Shown: positions 1 to 5,228 of the stretch, one piece after another
Numbering within the stretch: position 1 is the first letter of the stretch
Layout: every line of letters begins with the position of its first letter
Assembly: GCA_028696495.1 (NCBI GenBank)
Contig: JAQVGY010000053.1
Location: forward strand, 1-5,805
DNA: 5,805 nucleotides
Reading direction: 5' to 3'
DNA from: Atribacterota bacterium
GTDB lineage: Bacteria; Atribacterota; Phoenicimicrobiia; Phoenicimicrobiales; Stramentimicrobiaceae
The notes under the pieces: model-generated
What the model saw: the letters and a program-made list of their open reading frames with translations, nothing else
Databases searched by the model: none
What the model was told of the DNA's origin: nothing
Made by a program: the position numbers and the translations under genes

Positions 1-408
1 TACAAAAAAGCATTACAGCATTATGGTATCCCGTTCCAAAAGGATTATATTGGAGAAGGCGATTTCAGGAATAAAGGCGGATATCGGGTAATGAGGAGTC
101 TTTTAGAACTTGATAATCTACCTACCGCAATTGTTACTGCCAATGATTTACTGGCAGTGGGTGCCATAGAGGCAATACGGGAAAAAGGATATGATGTGCC
201 TCTTGATTTTTCCATTGTAGGATTTGATGATATTGAGTTAGCATCATATCTTACACCACCATTGACTACCATCCGGCAGCCTATGGCGGAGATGGGGCAT
301 CTCGCTGTTGTTAAGCTATTGGAAAGGATAGAAAAACATATAAGCCCTGTGAACATTCTTATAAAGCCCGAGCTGGTAGAAAGAAAGTCCTGCCGGGGAA
401 TTAATTGA
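1..408 (+). CDS. LacI-family transcriptional regulator, C-terminal part (5' end outside window)
   Basis: The reading frame is open from base 1 and gives 135 residues ending in TGA at 406-408; the N-terminal helix-turn-helix and first half of the sensor domain lie left of the window. What remains is the C-terminal subdomain of a periplasmic-binding-protein-like ligand sensor. Family hallmarks are PTAIVTANDLLAVGAIEAI (about residues 41-59), SIVGFDDIELASYL (71-84) and PPLTTIRQP (86-94), the last two being the classic LacI/GalR signature. Asp49 in ANDLLA and the Asp76-Asp77 pair lie where these sensors contact sugars or the hinge. Such proteins are cytoplasmic dimeric repressors released by a small sugar ligand. 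The gene ends 33 bases before iolM on the same strand with no terminator between them, so co-transcription is likely. Control of the inositol genes, with inositol or a keto-inositol as ligand, is an inference from position. An internal ATG at 91 exists but is not the real start, because homology continues upstream of it. Confidence 0.93.
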   Translation, partial: YKKALQHYGIPFQKDYIGEGDFRNKGGYRVMRSLLELDNLPTAIVTANDLLAVGAIEAIREKGYDVPLDFSIVGFDDIELASYLTPPLTTIRQPMAEMGHLAVVKLLERIEKHISPVNILIKPELVERKSCRGIN

Positions 409-426
409 TATGAGAAAATTAGAAGT

Positions 427-433
427 AAAGGAG
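427..433 (+). promoter_or_regulatory. Ribosome binding site of iolM
   Basis: AAAGGAG lies 8 bases before the ATG at 442. A second in-frame ATG at 454 (residue 5, MKT) would match the MKA start I recall for Thermotoga TM0412, but it would be 20 bases from this site with only A-rich sequence between. The spacing therefore favours 442 and a four-residue extension (MVKK). Confidence 0.7.
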
Positions 434-441
434 AAAATAAA

Positions 442-1638
442 ATGGTGAAAAAAATGAAGACTGTAGTACTGGAAGCAACCTGGGATCCCAAGCCCGAATT
501 TAAACTTGGTTCCAAGGATATAGAAGGAAAATTGACCTATTTAGGTAGTAAAGTATGGCGCAATCCTAAGCTGAGGATTGTAGAAAAAGATATACCAGAA
601 ATAGGACCAACAGAAATCCTGGTAAAAGTAAAGGCTTGTGGTATTTGCGGCAGTGATGTACATATGGCACAGCCGGATGATGATGGCTATATCTGGTACC
701 CAGGTTTGACGGCCTTTCCGGCAGTCTTAGGTCATGAGTTTTCAGGTATTGTAGCAAAAGCGGGAGAAGACGCTTTTAATAAACGTACCGGGAAAAGATA
801 TGAAGAGGGAGAGGCAGTTACTGCAGAAGAGATGTTCTGGTGTGGAACATGCCGACCTTGTGTAGATGGATATCCCAATCATTGTGAGAAATTACAGGAA
901 ATCGGGTTTAGCATCGATGGTGCCTTCGCAGAATATGTCAAAGTTGATGCTAAGTATACCTGGAGTTTGGAAGAGCTTAAATCAGTATACCATGGTGATG
1001 ACCTCTTTCTGGCCGGAAGTTTAACTGAACCCACCTCAGTTGCCTATAATGCGGTAATTGAGAGAGGAGGGGGAATCAGGCCCGGGGATAATGTGGTAAT
1101 TTTAGGCGGAGGTCCAATCGGACTCGGTGCCGTGGCAGTATTAAAAAGAGCTGGTGCAGCCAGAGTAATCCTTTCTGAACCCTCCAGAGAGAGGGTTGAA
1201 ATAGCCAGAAAAATAGGGGTGGACTTTGTTATTAATCCTACAGAAGAAGACTTTGCTCAACGTGTTTTGGATATTACCGGCGGATTGGGCGCCAAACTAT
1301 ATTTAGAGGCAACCGGTTTACCGGATATAGTATGGCCTGGGATAGAGAAATGTATATGGGAAGGAAAAATGGTTAATAGTACGGTGGTTATTGTAGCCAG
1401 GGCTGATAAGAAAATTCCTTTAACCGGAGAGGTGTTTCAGGTCAGAAGGGCTGAGGTAATCGGTTCCCAGGGTCATTCCGGTCATGGAACATTCCCCAGA
1501 GTAATCAGTTCAATGGCTACAGGCATGGATATGACCCCTATTATTACTAAAAAGATAACATTGGAAGAGGTTCCAGAACATATTATAATGCTCAGAACCT
1601 CTCGAGAGGAAGCCAAGATTACCTGTGTCTTTGATTAG
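442..1638 (+). CDS. iolM: Scyllo-inosose dehydrogenase IolM, zinc-dependent medium-chain dehydrogenase
   Basis: This 398-residue cytoplasmic enzyme of the medium-chain alcohol/sorbitol dehydrogenase family probably oxidises scyllo-inosose (2-keto-myo-inositol) with NAD to a diketo-inositol, step 2 of the Thermotoga-type inositol pathway. Seen directly: a catalytic zinc set Cys69 (in CGICGSDVH), His98-Glu99 (LGHEF) and Glu196 (SLTEPTSVA); a structural-zinc lobe with Cys134, Cys137, Cys140 and Cys148; a Rossmann loop GGGPIG at 222-227; and Glu246 after the second strand, the acidic residue expected for NAD rather than NADP. The N-terminus carries an insert (about residues 13-45, including DPKPEF and SKVWRNPKL) that ordinary sorbitol or threonine dehydrogenases lack. 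This insert, RGGGIRPGDNVVILGGGP and GSQGHSGHGTFPRVIS closely match my memory of TM0412, which was shown biochemically to be IolM. Neighbours iolN and iolO support the name. The alternative is another polyol dehydrogenase such as sorbitol or threitol dehydrogenase, which I think less likely. Confidence 0.88.
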   Translation: MVKKMKTVVLEATWDPKPEFKLGSKDIEGKLTYLGSKVWRNPKLRIVEKDIPEIGPTEILVKVKACGICGSDVHMAQPDDDGYIWYPGLTAFPAVLGHEFSGIVAKAGEDAFNKRTGKRYEEGEAVTAEEMFWCGTCRPCVDGYPNHCEKLQEIGFSIDGAFAEYVKVDAKYTWSLEELKSVYHGDDLFLAGSLTEPTSVAYNAVIERGGGIRPGDNVVILGGGPIGLGAVAVLKRAGAARVILSEPSRERVEIARKIGVDFVINPTEEDFAQRVLDITGGLGAKLYLEATGLPDIVWPGIEKCIWEGKMVNSTVVIVARADKKIPLTGEVFQVRRAEVIGSQGHSGHGTFPRVISSMATGMDMTPIITKKITLEEVPEHIIMLRTSREEAKITCVFD

Positions 1639-1695
1639 CTATTAATTTAAATGTCTTAAATAAAAGTTAAATTAGATATCAATAAGGAGGAGTTT

Positions 1696-2805
1696 ATGGA
1701 AAACCGATGGCTGACAACAGAATACCCTAATATTTTCTTTGAAAATAATAAGGTTGGTCAATTGAAGAAAAAAATCTTCGATGCACCAATGAATGATATT
1801 GAGGAAATCTTAAAAGAGTATGATATTCCTTCGCCCTCTGAATTAGGTAAGGGCGGCAGTTATATACAAAATACACCCAGAATGCATGTTATTGAAGATA
1901 GGAGAAAGAATGATATTGTCTTTGTACCGGTAGGATGTACAGAATGTCATGGTGATTATGCCAATACCGGTCTTGATACCTTCATGGTTACCCAAATCTG
2001 TGAGGGAATCAGGAGATATACCGGAAAGAAAGATAAGCCGGTAAGCCTTGCCCTGCCTCCCTTAAATTATGGTGCACACCCCTATCATCATTTTGGGATG
2101 GGCGGGACAGTGATTATGCCTGAAGATGTGGTTCGGGAAACAATTATCAATGTTATGCTGGGACTGTGGAATGATGGTTTTAGAAAACAGATATGGGTTA
2201 ATAATCATGGCCAGCTATGGGTATTAGAATCAGGACTTCAAGAATTTTGCAAACGCTATCAATTGCCAGGTATTTATAGAGTGATTGACTGGCACCGAGC
2301 CATCAGAGAATTCTTTATCCCTATCGATAGAGAAGACAGTCTGACCACAAACTTCATACATGCCGATGAAGCAGAAGCATCAGTAGGATTGCTACTTTTC
2401 CCTGAGATGTTGGATATGAAGTATGCGGTTGATACAGAAGGGGAATCCTTATTACCGGATGGGCACTTTGATACCTCGGTAGATCCCTATCGCCGTCCAC
2501 AGCAATGGCAGCAGGGAGAAGGGCATTCTGCCATTGAGAGGGCTGCTGTTCCAGAAGGAGTAGTTGGGAAGCCCACCCGGGCAACTGCCCAGAAGGCTAA
2601 GAGGCCTATTGCGGCAATTCTAAAATACCTGACTCTGGTTCATGATGAGATTCTGGAAAACTATCCTTCAGGTAAATTACCGCCGGTGGAAAAGATAAGC
2701 CTGAGAGATCCCAAAGAGATGGAACCTTTCTTGAGAGAACCAATGAGCAAAGGCTGGAAGTCGGTCTTTGAATTACCCTATATCGGGCAGATTAATAGTT
2801 TATAA
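1696..2805 (+). CDS. iolN: Diketo-inositol (3-dehydro-scyllo-inosose) hydrolase IolN, creatininase family
   Basis: This 369-residue cytoplasmic protein belongs to the creatininase/creatinine amidohydrolase fold. In the Thermotoga pathway IolN (TM0413) cleaves the ring of the diketo-inositol made by IolM, giving 5-keto-L-gluconate. Seen in the sequence: the family's metal motif as PVGCTECHGDYANTGLDT (residues 78-95), with Glu83, His85 and Asp94 as likely ligands; a second motif VNNHGQ (168-173) with His171; and IHADEAEAS (221-229), equivalent to the HAGExETS segment of relatives, with Glu225/Glu227 as candidate ligand. It is longer than the roughly 240-260 residues of typical creatininases, with about 70 extra residues before the metal motif and a basic, proline-rich C-terminal tail. 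A strong site, AAGGAGG at 1684-1690, is 5 bases before the ATG. The gene follows iolM by 57 AT-rich bases and is probably in the same transcript. Without the neighbours it could only be called a creatininase-family amidohydrolase, so the specific name depends on context and recalled similarity. Confidence 0.85.
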   Translation: MENRWLTTEYPNIFFENNKVGQLKKKIFDAPMNDIEEILKEYDIPSPSELGKGGSYIQNTPRMHVIEDRRKNDIVFVPVGCTECHGDYANTGLDTFMVTQICEGIRRYTGKKDKPVSLALPPLNYGAHPYHHFGMGGTVIMPEDVVRETIINVMLGLWNDGFRKQIWVNNHGQLWVLESGLQEFCKRYQLPGIYRVIDWHRAIREFFIPIDREDSLTTNFIHADEAEASVGLLLFPEMLDMKYAVDTEGESLLPDGHFDTSVDPYRRPQQWQQGEGHSAIERAAVPEGVVGKPTRATAQKAKRPIAAILKYLTLVHDEILENYPSGKLPPVEKISLRDPKEMEPFLREPMSKGWKSVFELPYIGQINSL

Positions 2806-2818
2806 TATCAGTATTTCT

Positions 2819-2849
2819 GAGGGTGGTATAGTAAAATATACCTACCCTC
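2819..2849 (+). other. Intercistronic hairpin between iolN and iolO
   Basis: The arms GAGGGTGGTATA (2819-2830) and TATACCTACCCTC (2837-2849) pair as 12 base pairs with one bulged T at 2843 and a six-base loop, GTAAAA. The following bases (CTCTTAACTGG) are not T-rich, so it does not look like a normal intrinsic terminator. It lies in the 94-base gap between the iolN stop and the iolO ATG. It could stabilise or process the transcript, partly attenuate iolO, or bind a protein at the DNA level. The function is inferred; the pairing is read directly. Confidence 0.6.
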
Positions 2850-2887
2850 CCTCTTAACTGGAAAATATTCATTATATAGCATTGTGT

Positions 2888-2892
2888 AAGGA
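2888..2892 (+). promoter_or_regulatory. Ribosome binding site that fixes the iolO start at 2900
   Basis: AAGGA lies 7 bases before the ATG at 2900. It falls inside the longer reading frame that would begin at TTG 2882, so that longer start would place the ribosome site within the gene. The TTG itself has no purine-rich site in front, only ATTATATAGCA. Confidence 0.7.
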
Positions 2893-2899
2893 TGTAATT

Positions 2900-3709
2900 A
2901 TGAAAAAGAGTATTGTTGTTTCTACACAACAGACAGAGTTTTCGGCACTGGCCTTTAAAGAAGATTTGGAAAAGAACGTCAGAAAGATATCTGAATTTGG
3001 TTTTGATGGAGTTGAACTGGCAGTAAGGGACCCCGGATATTTGGATAAAGAAAAGATTATACAATTGGTAAAGGATTGCGATTTAGAAGTCCCTGCCATT
3101 GGCACAGGGCAGGCCTGGGGAGAGGAAGGACTGAGTCTTTCTGACCCCAATGAGATTATCAGGAAAATGGCTGTGGAGAGGATAATAGAGCAAATCAAAT
3201 TCGCCTCTCATTTTGGTGCCCAGGTGATAATAGGTTTAATCAGAGGAATTGTGAAAGTGGGAACAAGAAAAGAAGAGGCTGAGGAATGGACCATATCTGG
3301 TTTAAGGGATTGTGCCCAATTTGCCCGGGAAAAAAATATTAAACTAACCCTGGAACCGGTAAATAGGTATGAGAGTAATTTTATCAATAATCTCCAGGAA
3401 GGGGTAGACTTTATTAAAAGGGTTGATATGCCTAATTTAGGTCTGCTGGCAGACACCTTCCATATGAATATTGAAGAAGTCTCCATCTATGACAGCCTGA
3501 AAAAGGCTAAAGATTATATTACCCATATTCATTTCGCAGATAGTAATCGCTGGGCTCCAGGTTTGGGACATCTCAATTTTTCAAAGATAGTACTCACCTT
3601 AAAAGAGATGGAATACAAAGGATATATTTCAGCAGAAATACTTCCTTTGCCTGATCAGGATAGTGCTGCAGAGATGACAATAAAAACATTAAAACAGCTA
3701 TTGCAATAA
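2900..3709 (+). CDS. iolO: 5-keto-L-gluconate epimerase IolO, TIM-barrel sugar isomerase/epimerase
   Basis: This 269-residue cytoplasmic enzyme belongs to the xylose-isomerase-like TIM-barrel superfamily that includes D-tagatose 3-epimerase and IolE/IolI. It probably epimerises 5-keto-L-gluconate to D-tagaturonate, the fourth pathway step (TM0416 in T. maritima), which feeds hexuronate catabolism. Counting from the ATG at 2900, the metal quartet is Glu152 (LEPVNRYE), Asp185 (LADTFHMNIEE), His211 (HIHFADSNRWAPG) and Glu246 (SAEILPLP), with His188 and Arg217 as further active-site residues. From memory these numbers are the same as in Pseudomonas D-tagatose 3-epimerase. The N-terminal AFKEDLEKN, VELAVRDPG and IGTGQAWGEEGLSLSDPN match TM0416 closely as I recall it. 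An in-frame TTG at 2882 would add six residues (MCKDVI) but has no ribosome site. The gene follows iolN after a 94-base gap with a hairpin. The substrate is inferred from family and context; a different ketose epimerase is the main alternative. Confidence 0.87.
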   Translation: MKKSIVVSTQQTEFSALAFKEDLEKNVRKISEFGFDGVELAVRDPGYLDKEKIIQLVKDCDLEVPAIGTGQAWGEEGLSLSDPNEIIRKMAVERIIEQIKFASHFGAQVIIGLIRGIVKVGTRKEEAEEWTISGLRDCAQFAREKNIKLTLEPVNRYESNFINNLQEGVDFIKRVDMPNLGLLADTFHMNIEEVSIYDSLKKAKDYITHIHFADSNRWAPGLGHLNFSKIVLTLKEMEYKGYISAEILPLPDQDSAAEMTIKTLKQLLQ

Positions 3710-3779
3710 TAGTACATATCTGTTAAACCTTTATTATATTCCCCCGTATTAGTGATAGAATTAATATCTTAGGACCCTG

Positions 3780-3795
3780 TTTTTATTTTTTCTTT
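3780..3795 (+). terminator. T-rich run after iolO, weak candidate transcription end
   Basis: Fourteen of 16 bases are T, starting 71 bases after the iolO stop. Upstream pairing is poor: the best stems I find are TATTA/TAATA (3747-3751 with 3762-3766) or GATA/TATC (3754-3757 with 3765-3768), both short and AT-rich. Termination here is therefore uncertain. The run mainly shows that the iol transcript could end before the transporter gene. Confidence 0.22.
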
Positions 3796-3823
3796 AAAAT
3801 GGTAGAAATGGTAATTAAAAAGG

Positions 3824-3829
3824 TATAAT
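3824..3829 (+). promoter_or_regulatory. Candidate -10 element of a promoter for the MFS gene
   Basis: TATAAT is an exact consensus -10 hexamer in a gap that precedes a new gene. The hexamer 17 bases upstream (GGTAGA, 3801-3806) is a poor -35, and there is no TG extended -10, so activator help or a chance match in AT-rich DNA must be considered. A start would fall near 3836, at the palindrome GGGTTAACCC, leaving a leader of about 115 bases. Confidence 0.35.
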
Positions 3830-3836
3830 AAGAACC

Positions 3837-3871
3837 GGGTTAACCCCAATCAGTATTAGACTGGGTATACC
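3837..3871 (+). promoter_or_regulatory. Pair of short palindromes, possible operator or leader structure
   Basis: GGGTTAACCC (3837-3846) is a perfect 10-base palindrome and GGTATACC (3864-3871) a perfect 8-base one; their centres are 26 bases apart. The first begins eight bases after the candidate -10 element, where a repressor would block initiation. The bases between can instead form an RNA stem, CCCAATC (3845-3851) with GACTGGG (3859-3865), with one mismatch and a seven-base loop. Neither palindrome has the central CG usual in LacI-family operators. The rest of the 3710-3950 gap shows no convincing open frame. Confidence 0.3.
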
Positions 3872-3950
3872 ATTCCTCAAACTATGGGAACATTATTACA
3901 GATTGATTTAGAATAAGCAAAGGATTTTAAGAAATATAAATAACAAAACT

Positions 3951-5228
3951 ATGAAAAACGGACTGAACGCTTCTTCTCAAAGAAAAAAAGATTCAAATAC
4001 CGACTATGGGCTTATAAAGATATTGATTGCACTATTCCTCCCCTATTTGGCCTTGAGTGTAGCTCAGAATGGTTTTTTGGGATTGCTTCCCTTTGTCCGT
4101 GAAGAGTTTGCCCTCTCACGTGTTCAAATTGGATATTATTCCACCTTCTTTTTCATCAGTGCATCATTTCTCTCCGTATTTAGCGGCAGCATCGTAGATT
4201 CTTTTGGACCAAAAAATAGTATGCTTTTGGGGATTGGAAGTCTCGGTATTTTACTATTACTCCAGGGCCTTTCTCCTCTCTATAATCTCATTTTAATATT
4301 ATCCTTTTTATCAGGATTAGGCTTCAGTATCATTACACCATCTGCCACAAAGGCAGTCATGCTTGCTACTTCTCAGGAGAAGAGAGCTTTTTCAATGGGT
4401 TTTACCCAGTCGGGGTTTGGACTGGGAGGTATACTGGGGGCAAGTATCCTGCCTTTTCTCGGAGAAAGAATGGGCTGGAGAATTGCCGTTCAAATAGCTG
4501 CTCTGATGGTTCTGTTTACCGGATTTTTTGTCTATAAACTGTATCATGATGGGGGCAATAGTAGCAAAAGAATTAATACACCAGCAGGTATGACAGGAAA
4601 GAAGGATACCTTCCCGGAACGCCTCTCCTCAATAATAGCAGATAAGCCTTTATTCAGGATATGTTTTTCAGGTATAGTGTTTGGTATTTCAGAGGGAGCC
4701 CTGCTTTCCCATTTTGTGGTCTTTCTCACCGAAGACCTTATGATAAGTAAAGTTGCTGCCGGCCTGAGCTTTGCTACTCTTCATATGGGCGGAATGGTGG
4801 GGCTTTTAATGTGGGGGTTCTTCTCAGACCGATTCTTTAGAGCAGACCGGCGTTTAGGTGTTTTTCTAATAGGACTGTCCTCAGGCATTATGTACCTATT
4901 TTTTGGCCTATTTGTATATCGCCCTTTTCAAAATCAAGTTTTAGTCTTTATCTTCTCTTTTTTATTCGGGTTTTTGGTATTGGGATGGACCGGAGCATAC
5001 CTGACAACAGTAGGAGAGGTTGCAGGGGATAGGCATGCTGGAATTGCAACAGGGCTGACATTATTGTTTGTGAGGGGTGCTATGATTATAGCACCGCCAA
5101 TTTTTGGATTGATTGCTGATATAAATGGTTCTTACAGATATAGCTGGTTAATATATAGTTTTGTTATTATCGGTATGTCTTTTCTTTTCCTACCCAAAAA
5201 AAGTCCAAAGTTGTCCATCAGGGATTAG
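3951..5228 (+). CDS. Major facilitator superfamily (MFS) transporter
   Basis: This 425-residue inner-membrane protein has about 12 hydrophobic segments, six on each side of a polar loop (about 197-232) as usual for MFS carriers. A short charged N-terminus (about 1-19) precedes helix 1. The family's motif A appears as GSIVDSFGPK (79-88: Gly79, Asp83, Gly86, Lys88) between helices 2 and 3, and a degenerate copy WGFFSDRFFRADRR (288-301) in the C-terminal half. Helix 5 carries a glycine-rich stretch, GFGLGGILGA (155-164). Such carriers move small solutes by proton- or cation-coupled symport or antiport; the substrate cannot be read here. It lies 241 bases after iolO on the same strand, so it might import inositol or move a pathway intermediate, but the gap suggests its own promoter. 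The ATG at 3951 is the only reasonable start, yet no good ribosome site precedes it; AAAGGA at 3919-3924 is 26 bases away. The end overlaps the opposite-strand permease gene by 4 bases. Confidence 0.88.
   Translation: MKNGLNASSQRKKDSNTDYGLIKILIALFLPYLALSVAQNGFLGLLPFVREEFALSRVQIGYYSTFFFISASFLSVFSGSIVDSFGPKNSMLLGIGSLGILLLLQGLSPLYNLILILSFLSGLGFSIITPSATKAVMLATSQEKRAFSMGFTQSGFGLGGILGASILPFLGERMGWRIAVQIAALMVLFTGFFVYKLYHDGGNSSKRINTPAGMTGKKDTFPERLSSIIADKPLFRICFSGIVFGISEGALLSHFVVFLTEDLMISKVAAGLSFATLHMGGMVGLLMWGFFSDRFFRADRRLGVFLIGLSSGIMYLFFGLFVYRPFQNQVLVFIFSFLFGFLVLGWTGAYLTTVGEVAGDRHAGIATGLTLLFVRGAMIIAPPIFGLIADINGSYRYSWLIYSFVIIGMSFLFLPKKSPKLSIRD

Noticed and set aside
45..515. Minus-strand open frame of 156 codons opposite the LacI gene and the iolM start
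   Set aside because: It lies opposite a clearly recognised LacI-family sequence, shows no family motif of its own, and has the serine-rich composition typical of antisense shadow frames.
1313..1318. ACCGGT-type sequences recurring through the window (for example 1313, 1926, 1964 and 3354)
   Set aside because: They occur almost entirely inside genes, in differing contexts and codon phases, so they look like codon preference rather than a repeat family or operator.
1643..1674. TAATTTAA / TTAAATTA inverted repeat in the iolM-iolN gap
   Set aside because: The stem is eight A-T pairs with a 16-base loop. It is weak and expected by chance in such AT-rich DNA, with no T-run following.
2792..3198. 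Two minus-strand open frames opposite the iolN-iolO gap and the iolO 5' end
   Set aside because: They overlap well-supported iolO coding sequence and have no recognisable motifs. Their continuity reflects AT-rich composition.
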